Positions 51,188 to 59,276 are shown, numbered from the stretch's first letter. The stretch is DNA of 64,000 bases from Pectobacterium sp. A5351 (GCF_028335745.1 NZ_CP116477.1:3906001-3970000); one strand, 5' to 3'. Numbers and translations: made by a program. Notes: generated from the letters alone by a model not told the origin.

Positions 51188-53392
51188 TTAGAAATCCACC
51201 GCGACGGACAGCATCAGCGTTCGCGGCGTTCCTTGCGATACCGTGCTGAACGATGTCACGCCAGACCAGTAATTACGGTCAAAAGCGTTAAGCACATCGG
51301 CACGGAACGTGGTGGGCGCGTTATAGATTCGCGTCTTGTAGCGCGCGCCGAAATCAACGGTGGTCCAGGAAGGAATGGATTGGGTATTGATGGTGTTGAC
51401 GTTCTGCTTCCCGTTATGGGTGACGTTGGCGTTCAGCGTCAGATCGCGCAGGAACGGCAGATCATATTCCACGCCGGCGTTCGCCTGAAAACGTGACGTC
51501 CCCGGCGCGCGCTTGCCCTGTGCACCCGGCGTCACGCTTTTGGTTAGCTCGGCATCCAGCAGCATCACGCCACCGGTCAGACGCAGATCTTCTAGCGGTG
51601 AACCAACCACATCCAGCTCAATACCCCGATTGCGCTGCTCGTTGGCGGTAACAAACTCACTACCCGTACCATTAACCAGCGCACCGCTCGGCTTGGTAAT
51701 CTGGAAGACGCTCAGCGTAGAGATCGTCCCCAGCGCGTCCACTTTCACCCCAGCTTCGTACTGCTTGCTCTTATACGGTGCCAACACCTGCCCCGCATTG
51801 CTCGCCGTCGTGGGTGCCACGTCCCCTTTACTCAGCCCTTCGATGTAATTGGCGTAGAGCGAGACGTGCTGCCAGGGTTTAACAATCACCCCGAGCATCG
51901 GGGTGATTGCGCTCTTGTCATAAGAAGAGCGCGCCCCGCCATCCGGCGCAGCGAAGTTATCCGAGTTGATTTGCTGATAACGCAGTCCTCCCGTCACTTG
52001 CAATGCATCGTTCCAGAAGCCGAGCGTATCCGCCAATGCGATGCCTGACAGCGCAGTGGATGAACGCTTATACACGCTTGGGGGAGCAGCAATATTCTGT
52101 GTGGGTGAGGAAACTGGATTATAAATATTTGAATTAATGGTTGTTCCTCGCGCATTAGCGCTAGCCTGGCGATCGCGATAGTAGCTAGTCTGTGCCGACA
52201 GTTTGTGCGTCACCGATCCGGTTTCCACATCCGCCCGAACACCGGTCGCCAGCGTGTAGCGGCTGGTAGTAAAACGGAAATTCCTCACGTCGGAACTCAC
52301 ATCACCATTGTTATTCGTCACCTGCGGCACCTGCTCCGACAGTCGGCTCACGTGTGCGCTGGAACCGCCCAGATCGGTAAACCAGGTGACGTTATCCGCC
52401 AGATCGTATTCGGTATGCAGCAGCACCGACTGGTCTTTGGAATGCCAGAATCCCCATGGCTGAGAGATATTGTTATTGCCATCCGGCGCGTCGGGCACGG
52501 TCACACCGGCCGCAAACGAATAAGGACGCGACGGTGCCCGGGTTTTCAGGTGCTGAGTGATGAGATCCAGCGTGGTGCGGAAACGTTCTGACGAGAAATC
52601 CAGCCCGAGCGCGCCGACCTGCGTGCGCTTGTCGCTGCCGTCCCACACCGTGTCGCCGTAGCCGTAATTCCCGTTAAAGCGAATGCCGAGCAGGTTGTTG
52701 TTCTCCAACGCATAGACGCGGGAAATATCCGCATGCTGCATGAGTTGGGAATCAGACTGCCAGCTGGTGGTCAGTCGGGTCAGATTGCCTACGGTGGTCG
52801 GGCGTTTGGTGACGGCGTTAATCACGCCACCCACACTGCTGTTAGGCGACAACCCATACAGCAGCGCCGACGGCCCTTTCAGCACTTCCACCCGCTCGAT
52901 GTAGTCAGTCATCAGTTGATAGTTGGGCGCAACACCGTAGACACCGTTCATGGCGATGTCGCTCAGGTTTCCTTCATTGAGTGGAAAGCCGCGGATGTAA
53001 TAAGAATCCAACAGGCCGCCCTGAGAACTGCTCACCCGCACCGATGCATCATGTGCGACCACCTGCCCCAGCGTCTGTGCCTGTTTATTTTCAATAAACG
53101 ATGAGGTCATGTTGCTGACGTTAAACGGCGTATCCATCACGTCCTTTTTGCCCAGCAGCCCGGTACTGGACGAACGCGCCGACATGCCACCCGCCACCAG
53201 CCCCTGAACGGCTTCCGCGTTTTTGGCTTCAACCACGATAGTGGAATCATCGCGCTCGCCCGTTTCAGCCTGCGCGGGTATCGCGATGCCGGTTAGCACA
53301 GTGAGTGCCGTCGTGACGGCGGCGGCCAACGCGGAGGGAATAGGAAAACGCGTTTTCCCGGTAGGTGGAGTGAAGTTCTTCCTGGCGTTCAT
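51188..53392 (-). CDS. TonB-dependent siderophore receptor
   Basis: A 734-residue outer-membrane protein. It has a signal peptide (residues 1 to about 41, ending IPAQA), a TonB box around STIVVEAK, a plug domain (DTPFNVSNMTSSFIENKQAQ; SYYIRGFPL-like DSYYIRGFPLNEG; ERVEVLKGPSALLYG), and a 22-strand barrel ending in F (TLMLSVAVDF). Start 53392 is chosen for the signal peptide; the frame is open to 53629 but that part lies inside the synthetase gene. It should import the ferric form of the locus's own siderophore. A hairpin with a U-tract separates it from the synthetase gene. Confidence 0.93.
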   Translation of the reverse strand: MNARKNFTPPTGKTRFPIPSALAAAVTTALTVLTGIAIPAQAETGERDDSTIVVEAKNAEAVQGLVAGGMSARSSSTGLLGKKDVMDTPFNVSNMTSSFIENKQAQTLGQVVAHDASVRVSSSQGGLLDSYYIRGFPLNEGNLSDIAMNGVYGVAPNYQLMTDYIERVEVLKGPSALLYGLSPNSSVGGVINAVTKRPTTVGNLTRLTTSWQSDSQLMQHADISRVYALENNNLLGIRFNGNYGYGDTVWDGSDKRTQVGALGLDFSSERFRTTLDLITQHLKTRAPSRPYSFAAGVTVPDAPDGNNNISQPWGFWHSKDQSVLLHTEYDLADNVTWFTDLGGSSAHVSRLSEQVPQVTNNNGDVSSDVRNFRFTTSRYTLATGVRADVETGSVTHKLSAQTSYYRDRQASANARGTTINSNIYNPVSSPTQNIAAPPSVYKRSSTALSGIALADTLGFWNDALQVTGGLRYQQINSDNFAAPDGGARSSYDKSAITPMLGVIVKPWQHVSLYANYIEGLSKGDVAPTTASNAGQVLAPYKSKQYEAGVKVDALGTISTLSVFQITKPSGALVNGTGSEFVTANEQRNRGIELDVVGSPLEDLRLTGGVMLLDAELTKSVTPGAQGKRAPGTSRFQANAGVEYDLPFLRDLTLNANVTHNGKQNVNTINTQSIPSWTTVDFGARYKTRIYNAPTTFRADVLNAFDRNYWSGVTSFSTVSQGTPRTLMLSVAVDF

Positions 53393-53424
53393 CAACAAAG
53401 TTATCCATCTCAAAATGAGGAGTG

Positions 53425-53467
53425 AAAAAGATGCTCCCGTGTTTTCAGCCTGTAAGGCGGGAGCATC
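53425..53467 (-). terminator. Hairpin with U-tract between NIS synthetase and receptor genes
   Basis: A perfect 10-bp stem gatgctcccg/cgggagcatc (53430-53439 with 53458-53467) has an 18-nt loop. On the minus strand it is followed at once by TTTTT. It lies in the 83-bp gap between two genes that should be co-expressed, so partial termination or mRNA end-stabilisation would set the receptor level. Confidence 0.75.
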
Positions 53468-53475
53468 GCCATACA

Positions 53476-55377
53476 TCACGATCCGAGGCGGGTTTCTTCC
53501 CCTGCCGTGAGAAAGGGGTTGCTCAGACCGTGCTGAATCCGGTAGTCGCGATATTCCTGGATATGCATCCGCAGCAGCGAACGCGTATACCAGGGCTGGG
53601 TCAAAAACATGTCGCGTTCGGTCTGCCACAGTTCGCCATCAACGCGCGACTTCACCGCATCAAACGCTGCGGCCGTTTCTTCTTTCATCACCTGCCACAG
53701 ACGCGCATCGGCAAAGCCGTATTCCGCACTCAGCGCCAGCGCCAGTTCGTGCAGGTGGCTGACAAAACAGGCATCGACGACAAACATCCGCACGGGTTCG
53801 ATATCGCCTTCAAACACCGTGGGCAGAATGCCGGGCCAAACGTAGGGTTGCAGGTGATAGCCGCGCTGACGCAGCAGCGGCGCGTAGGTACGCCCGTCGC
53901 CGAAATCGCGGATTAATAATCCCTGCGCGACGCCTTCAGATGAAAAGAGGATCTGGCTGTTCTGCTGATGCGCTTCCAGCCCGATGCCGTACAGCAGATA
54001 GATAGCGATGACAGGCCGGGTCACGGCGCGCACGTATTGGCAGAACCACGCTTCGGGGACAAGCCCGGACAGCGTGACCAGCTCGGTGAACAACGGCTGG
54101 TCGCGATGAGGCAGCGCCGTAAACAGCGTGGCGACGGTCACGGGCAGCGCGCCGTCAGCGCGTTCATAGGCGTGTGCATCGCGGAACACAACCGAAAGGT
54201 GTTTGCCCGGCGCATCATCCTGATGAACCGCGTGCTTGTAGTGGAACGCTGCCTCTTCACGGAAAAACTCCAGCCGCTGCTCGAATCCGCCTTCCTGTGC
54301 CAAAATCGCTTCGATAATGGTGCTGATACGTGGCCCCATGTGGATCGATTTCGCCTGTAGGCTGCGCATTTCGCTGGTCATCCAGATGGCGACAGGCAGT
54401 TTGATGAAGGGGGACGCAGGCGGTTCAACGGGCAAAACGGTACGGAACGACATACCCGGCAGCGTGATGAGATCGGGACCATCGGTCAGTAGAATCCCTT
54501 CGGCGATCTCATCCGCGTAGTGAGATTTCACCCAGTTTTCCAGATGCCAGCTGTGGATAGGCAGCGGGAGCCACTGCGCCTCATCCAGCCCCTGTTGATT
54601 CAGGCGCTGCTTCCAGTCCTGCCAGAGCGCGGGGAACGCCTGAGCAAACCACGCATGAAAATCATCGACGTGAGGCATGGATTCCACATACGCCATATCG
54701 CGGCGCAGCGCGGTAATACGCAGCGGCACGCGGGCGTTGAATTCGGGTGACAGTTGCTGGACGTCTTCGTCACTCAGGCCAGGGCGGGATTTCCAGGTCG
54801 GGTAGTAAGGGTGGCCTTCCAGCGATCCCCACTGATCGAGAAACATGGCCGCATCGCGAATGCTTAACTGCCGGCGCAGCCACGGCGTGAAATGGTTCTG
54901 CCCGTCCTGCTGCATGGCATCAGCCACCTCAGCACGCCATTGGCAGCGATAGCGCCGGGCATGGGTATCATTGCGAATACTGTTACCCACATCTTTTTTC
55001 AGGCCGCTGATGCCGCTCTCTTCAGGGAGAAAATCGAAATTATCGCGAAGTAAATCAATCAATCGCTCGTGGCTGGTAACGGGAAAAGACGCGCCATCTG
55101 AATTAATATGATAAATATTTCCATTATTAATATAAGTGTTTGCCGGTGATGGGGAAATATCGTCGAATTTCAATATACCTTTGCCACCCTGCAACGCCAG
55201 CGTTGCTTTCCGGGAATTATCCTTAATAAAATTCAGGTCATTTTTATTCAAAATCCCTTCTGCAAAAAAACAGCGAATCAATCGCCTTAACGCGTTTTTA
55301 TTTGAATAATCAGAAAGAAAACCATCTACATCCTGATGTATATCCCTGTATTTAACGTCGTCAGCCTTGATATTCAT
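53476..55377 (-). CDS. NIS siderophore synthetase, IucA/IucC family
   Basis: A 633-residue ATP-dependent synthetase joining a carboxylate (usually citrate) to an amine or alcohol. The ATP-binding motif is GHPYYPTWKSRPGLS (about 190-204). KLPVAIWMTSEMRSLQAKSI lies in the palm. The catalytic region is GIGLEAHQQNSQIL (about 470), followed by LIRDFGDGR and a C-terminal FhuF-like helical part. It is the only NIS synthetase in the window. Start 55377 has GAGGAG five bases ahead; GTG 6 bp earlier is in frame. The first 110 codons are markedly A/T-rich compared with the rest. It is the first gene of the minus-strand operon. Confidence 0.94.
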   Translation of the reverse strand: MNIKADDVKYRDIHQDVDGFLSDYSNKNALRRLIRCFFAEGILNKNDLNFIKDNSRKATLALQGGKGILKFDDISPSPANTYINNGNIYHINSDGASFPVTSHERLIDLLRDNFDFLPEESGISGLKKDVGNSIRNDTHARRYRCQWRAEVADAMQQDGQNHFTPWLRRQLSIRDAAMFLDQWGSLEGHPYYPTWKSRPGLSDEDVQQLSPEFNARVPLRITALRRDMAYVESMPHVDDFHAWFAQAFPALWQDWKQRLNQQGLDEAQWLPLPIHSWHLENWVKSHYADEIAEGILLTDGPDLITLPGMSFRTVLPVEPPASPFIKLPVAIWMTSEMRSLQAKSIHMGPRISTIIEAILAQEGGFEQRLEFFREEAAFHYKHAVHQDDAPGKHLSVVFRDAHAYERADGALPVTVATLFTALPHRDQPLFTELVTLSGLVPEAWFCQYVRAVTRPVIAIYLLYGIGLEAHQQNSQILFSSEGVAQGLLIRDFGDGRTYAPLLRQRGYHLQPYVWPGILPTVFEGDIEPVRMFVVDACFVSHLHELALALSAEYGFADARLWQVMKEETAAAFDAVKSRVDGELWQTERDMFLTQPWYTRSLLRMHIQEYRDYRIQHGLSNPFLTAGEETRLGS

Positions 55378-55627
55378 AACCACTCCTCATACCGATAAAA
55401 CAAGTAAAAACCGATTGCAGTAACGTATAAAAGGGTGTCATTAAAGCTCGGGTTAACACATCCCGAAACTTAATAAAAATGTCGTGATAGATGGATTGAA
55501 AAATAATGAACGGAAAGCTAGCATATCACTAACGTCAATGTAAATAGGTATCATTCTTATTCGCAATTAATTAGTTACATTTTAATAAAATGTAATTTAA
55601 TCAATTAATTAACAAAATGAGAGCAGC
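55378..55627. promoter_or_regulatory. Divergent promoter region with candidate Fur box
   Basis: A 250-bp A/T-rich region between the synthetase and CitE-like genes. The reverse complement of 55540-55562 reads gaataagaatgatacc then tatttac; its 19-bp core agrees with the Fur consensus (GATAATGATAATCATTATC) at 12 of 19 positions by eye. Iron repression of both directions is inferred. Confidence 0.55.
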
Positions 55628-56509
55628 ATGGAACACGCTAAAACCTATCTCTTTGTACCCGGTAATGCGCCCCGCCGCTTTCAACATGCCGTCAACTGCG
55701 GGGCCGATGCCGTGATATTTGATTTAGAAGATGCTGTTCATCCTGATGAGAAAAACCAGGCCAGAGAGAATATTATCGAGTGGGATAAAAACGATACTCC
55801 CGTCTCTGAAATAAATTGCAAAAAATATATACGTTTAAATAAATTTGGATCAATGGCATTCAGCGAAGACATCGAGTTTCTGAATAAACTCAGCAATAAA
55901 GAGAAATTAAGAAATAACACATCATCCAAACATAAAATAGTCACATGGGAAATTGTTTTACCTAAAATAGAATCAGCAGAAATGCTGAATGACGCGCGGG
56001 AAATGATAAATCGTAATAGATTGGAAAACGTGAATATTATTGCGATTATTGAAACCGTGCGCGGGCTGCATAATGCAGAAGAAATTTGTGCGGCAGGAGT
56101 AGAAAGAGTCGCATTTGGCTCACTGGATTTCTCACTCGATATGCATTGCGATCAATCCCTGCATGCCTTGCTGTATGCCAGAAGCCGTATTGTCGTGGCT
56201 TCAAGACAGGCCGATTTGCCCCCGCCAATAGATTGCGTCAACCCTGACTTCACACATCATGACCGGGTGTTAGCCGATGCATTACATGCGCGCTCGCTCG
56301 GCTTCTCGGCCAAACTCTGTATTCACCCCTCACAGATCGATGCCGTTCAGCAGGCGTTCGCAACGGATCGCAGCAAAATAGACTGGGCAAAGCAGGTTCT
56401 GAAAGCGGCCGAACACAGCTACGCTTTCCAGATAAACGGCGAGATGGTGGATTTACCCGTCATTGAGCAGGCCAGGCAGCTATTGCGAGCGAAAAATGTA
56501 GATGACTAA
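55628..56509 (+). CDS. CitE-like HpcH/HpaI aldolase of the siderophore locus
   Basis: A 293-residue TIM-barrel protein of the citrate lyase beta/HpcH family. AKTYLFVPGNAPRRFQHAV, ADAVIFDLEDAVHPDEKNQA (metal-binding Glu/Asp), IIAIIETVRGLHNAEEI, VAFGSLDFSLDM and SAKLCIHPSQIDAVQQAF appear in family order. It is divergent from the synthetase and shares its promoter region. SbnG in staphyloferrin B loci belongs to this superfamily and makes citrate, so a citrate-supplying or siderophore-cleaving role is inferred. Codons up to about 140 are very A/T-rich; the rest is ordinary. Confidence 0.85.
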   Translation: MEHAKTYLFVPGNAPRRFQHAVNCGADAVIFDLEDAVHPDEKNQARENIIEWDKNDTPVSEINCKKYIRLNKFGSMAFSEDIEFLNKLSNKEKLRNNTSSKHKIVTWEIVLPKIESAEMLNDAREMINRNRLENVNIIAIIETVRGLHNAEEICAAGVERVAFGSLDFSLDMHCDQSLHALLYARSRIVVASRQADLPPPIDCVNPDFTHHDRVLADALHARSLGFSAKLCIHPSQIDAVQQAFATDRSKIDWAKQVLKAAEHSYAFQINGEMVDLPVIEQARQLLRAKNVDD

Positions 56510-56526
56510 ACCTCTGGTGCCACTAG

Positions 56527-56579
56527 GGCACGAAGGGAGAATGCGCTAGCATGGCTTGTTGCGTGTTCCCCTACGTGCC
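56527..56579. terminator. Long hairpin between convergent CitE-like gene and greB
   Basis: Outer arms ggcacg/cgtgcc (56527-56532 with 56574-56579) are continued by ggg/ccc pairs and a loop of about 30 nt. No T-tract follows. It fills the 83-bp gap and may end both genes. Confidence 0.5.
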
Positions 56580-56592
56580 GCTACCGAGCGGT

Positions 56593-57072
56593 TTATGACT
56601 TAACGTAATCAATGGAATTGACGAACCACTCACGCGGGCCGTCTGGCGTATTCACGGTGAATTCCTCATCAACCGCTTTTTTCAGCATGGCACGCGCCAT
56701 CGGGGAATCGATCGAAATATAGTCTTTATTGTCGCCGTAGATCTCATCCGGGCCGACAATCCGAAAATGCTTCACATCACCTTGCTCATTTTCGATCTCT
56801 ACCCAGGCACCAAAAAATACGCTGCCATCCTGCTGCGGCGAATAATCAACGATTTTCAATTCCGTCAGGCATTTTCTCAGGTAACGCACACGCCTGTCGA
56901 TCTGGCGTAATAAACGCTTGTTATAGGTGTAGTCTGCATTTTCTGAACGATCCCCCAAGCTGGCTGCCCAGGAAACAATTTTGGTAATTTCCGGGCGCTT
57001 TACATTCCAGAGATGGTCATGCTCTGCCCGCAGTTTGTCATACCCCTCGCGGGTAATCAGGTTGGTTTTCAA
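56593..57072 (-). CDS. greB: Transcript cleavage factor GreB
   Basis: A 159-residue protein. The N-terminal coiled-coil finger opens TNLITREGYDKLRAEHDHLW and carries the two acidic tip residues in SLGDRSENADYTYNKRLLRQ. The C-terminal FKBP-like domain has SVFFGAWVEIENEQGDVKHF and DYISIDSPMARAMLKKAV. GreB rescues backtracked RNA polymerase. The start is TTG (57072), overlapping the hipA stop (TTGA), with only a weak GGGG Shine-Dalgarno. In E. coli greB has its own promoter and faces the same way as tex; here it is on the opposite strand to tex and downstream of hipBA. Confidence 0.96.
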   Translation of the reverse strand: MKTNLITREGYDKLRAEHDHLWNVKRPEITKIVSWAASLGDRSENADYTYNKRLLRQIDRRVRYLRKCLTELKIVDYSPQQDGSVFFGAWVEIENEQGDVKHFRIVGPDEIYGDNKDYISIDSPMARAMLKKAVDEEFTVNTPDGPREWFVNSIDYVKS

Positions 57073-58367
57073 GTCATTAACCCCGTTAGGCGCTTAGTGC
57101 GTAAGCTGTCCGGCGTACCTTCAAAAATAAAAGGGTTGAGAAACATCCGGCCCCAAAACAGCTTGCGATCCACTTCGCTTAATGCGACTTCATCGCAGAT
57201 GCTTTCCCAGCACGCACGCACCGTTTCTATCTGATGCATGATGATCTCAATAGCTTCAGCTTCGCTCAGCAGAAATTTAGGTGCAGCCGCCAGACAGACA
57301 GCGAAATTGCTCATCCTGTTTTCACCCGTGATCAACATTGCCTGCGTCGCCTCATTACCCGCCCGATTCTGCGGGCAAATATCATAGGCTGGAGTCAGCT
57401 TTAGTGTTCGGCCATCCCAGAATGCCGCGTGGTTTCGGGCATGATCGTCGGTGTTTCCGCAGATGATGTTGAAGACCAGGCGGCCAAACAACTCACGCAG
57501 CGTCGCTTTCGGTTCGTCGAAACGTTGCCGGATGATGTCCGAGAATTCTTCGTAGCTCGCATATCTCGCCATCATTTCATCAAGGCTGAAAAGCGTCAGT
57601 GCAGAGACCATTAGCCTGCGTTTCCAGCCACCTTCTGCTTTCATACGGTCAAAACGTTCTATCAGAATAACGTCCTTCCCCGCCGTCTGACGAAAGTGCA
57701 CCGGAGCCACATCTAAGCCAGCACTTGCGGCCAACCGCATAGCGATATATTCGGCCTTAACAACGTTGTAGGTATCCGTTGAAGATGAAAATTTTGCGAT
57801 GAACTTATGGTTCTCATCTTCAATCATCGCTTTCGGCCGTGCGCCCCCCAACGAACTCCCATGGAAAAGTGCTTGATCAAGCTCAGGCGTCAACAAGGCA
57901 CCGTTTTCCACCATAGTGGCAGCAAGCATCAACTCTTCAAGAGAAGCATTTTGAGCTGAACGCGGGACATACTCTGTCGGCAATGCCTGAAAATCGAGCC
58001 CGCCAATTCTGTCTGAACCGGACTCAAGCAGATATGTCAATTCATCCAGCGTACTGCTATCTGTTCCCCTGCCTCTGACACCCATCAGTCGATTAAGGAT
58101 GACCCTGCGTCCCCATGCGTCAGGTGCGGCATCGCGTAATGCACTCGCCTGCCATAGGCCCGCCGCTGGCGGTATAGCACCACGCATTAACGGCAGTTCA
58201 GGTTCATAGATAGGGATCGCGTCTTTTCGCTCCAGATAGTTACGACCATAATTGAAAATGAGTCGGTCGCCGTCCCGGCTCAATAAACCAGCCACAACAG
58301 GCTTCGTCGCATCAGGCAACCAGATCCATACATAGGCTTTGTCGATAGCGTTATCAGAAGTCATCAT
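57069..58367 (-). CDS. HipA family serine/threonine kinase toxin
   Basis: A 432-residue HipA-like protein. N-terminal region: YVWIWLPDATKPVVAGLLSR, then LMRGAIPPAAGLWQASALRD. The HipA_C kinase part has GSSLGGARPKAMIEDE (P-loop-like), KFSSSTDTYNVVKAEYIAMR (Lys/Glu), ILIERFDR-like VILIERFDR, catalytic NIICGNTDDHARNHAAFWD (about 300) and metal Asp in LTPAYDICPQ. Known HipA toxins phosphorylate tRNA synthetases and cause persistence; the target here is unknown. It overlaps hipB by 14 bp and greB by 4 bp, an arrangement implying one transcript. Confidence 0.92.
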   Translation of the reverse strand: MMTSDNAIDKAYVWIWLPDATKPVVAGLLSRDGDRLIFNYGRNYLERKDAIPIYEPELPLMRGAIPPAAGLWQASALRDAAPDAWGRRVILNRLMGVRGRGTDSSTLDELTYLLESGSDRIGGLDFQALPTEYVPRSAQNASLEELMLAATMVENGALLTPELDQALFHGSSLGGARPKAMIEDENHKFIAKFSSSTDTYNVVKAEYIAMRLAASAGLDVAPVHFRQTAGKDVILIERFDRMKAEGGWKRRLMVSALTLFSLDEMMARYASYEEFSDIIRQRFDEPKATLRELFGRLVFNIICGNTDDHARNHAAFWDGRTLKLTPAYDICPQNRAGNEATQAMLITGENRMSNFAVCLAAAPKFLLSEAEAIEIIMHQIETVRACWESICDEVALSEVDRKLFWGRMFLNPFIFEGTPDSLRTKRLTGLMT

Positions 58368-58692
58368 TCACGACCTTTTTGGAATGATGTACAGCGCGCG
58401 GCAGAAGAGAGAGTGTTTTCTCCGTGTTGGCCATATGAAGTGCCATTGCGGATTGGTCCGCGGTAAAAAGAGGGACACCAACAAGGGTAGCCAGCTCAAA
58501 AACCGCGCCAATTGAACATCCCATATCTCCTTCCTCTGCGCGATAGACTAAGCCTCGTGATACGCCTGCCCGTTCAGCTAATTCTTCCACTGTCATATTA
58601 CGTTCGATCCTCGCGCTGCGAAGCATCAACCCGAGTAAACGAGCTGCGTCACGGCTGTAGCGAGAATATGTTCGAGCAGAAGGTTTCGCCAT
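58354..58692 (-). CDS. HipB-like HTH antitoxin
   Basis: A 112-residue protein with a Cro/C1 (XRE) helix-turn-helix: LMLRSARIERNMTVEELAER (about 22-41), then AGVSRGLVYRAEEGDM as recognition helix. An extended C-terminal tail (LSLLPRAVHHSKKVVNDDF) should contact HipA. It is the first gene of hipBA and presumably autorepresses through the inverted repeats upstream. Its stop lies within hipA. Confidence 0.92.
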   Translation of the reverse strand: MAKPSARTYSRYSRDAARLLGLMLRSARIERNMTVEELAERAGVSRGLVYRAEEGDMGCSIGAVFELATLVGVPLFTADQSAMALHMANTEKTLSLLPRAVHHSKKVVNDDF

Positions 58693-58713
58693 CGCTATAT
58701 TCCTGTTCCATTA

Positions 58714-58801
58714 ATGGGGCATACCCCATACTTGACACCTATTTATAGAACATGATGCGTCTGCAATGAAGGGAATACAAGACTTTCGTTCTATTAATAG
58801 G
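58714..58801 (-). promoter_or_regulatory. Candidate hipBA operators
   Basis: A perfect palindrome (58714-58729, arms atgggg-type around cata) lies 22 bp upstream of hipB. A 14-bp inverted pair, cctatttatagaac (58738-58751) and gttctattaatagg (58788-58801), matches at 13 of 14 positions with 36 bp between. Such spaced palindromes are typical of HTH antitoxin operators. Confidence 0.6.
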
Positions 58802-58916
58802 TCATATTGGCAAACTATGCCTTATTAATGAAGCACGGAAAACGACCCTGCATTGAATAACAGCGGCAACAGACCTGTTCTGGCGAGCTTTTTCCACAGC
58901 TAATCAGCATCCTGGG

Positions 58917-59276
58917 TTGGTAATAGCCCGAAAAAATCGCCATACGCCACCCTGGCAGAAAACGGTTTTGCGTTCTCTGCTATTTGAAAATGAAATGCAG
59001 CAATTTGCCCGGCGTTACCCACATTTGAAAGGCTTGGATCCGGTGCTTATCGATCTGAAGAAATTGAAAGCCCCACGCTATCAGCGCTATACCGCCACTT
59101 TTGCCAGCGATAGTCACGCGTATTTTGTCTCTCAGATCACACATTTCATACGAAATCCCCTCTGTCGTAATTTACGTGATCAACTGAACGCTTTTTCTGC
59201 CGATATTAAAGATATTCTTATCTATATATTTTTGAATGCGGGAGTTATCGATGTATCCCGGAAATGTAAAACATAG
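58917..59276 (+). CDS. Unidentified small ORF
   Basis: A 119-codon frame starting at TTG (or ATG near 58995). The product is basic and moderately hydrophobic at its end (DILIYIFLNAGVIDVS). The piece LLFENEMQQFARRYPHLKGL recalls the N-terminal region of some lysophospholipid acyltransferase-type proteins, but nothing after it supports that family. No good ribosome-binding site is visible. It may be a decayed gene or spurious. It precedes the chemotaxis gene by 90 bp. Confidence 0.3.
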   Translation: MVIARKNRHTPPWQKTVLRSLLFENEMQQFARRYPHLKGLDPVLIDLKKLKAPRYQRYTATFASDSHAYFVSQITHFIRNPLCRNLRDQLNAFSADIKDILIYIFLNAGVIDVSRKCKT

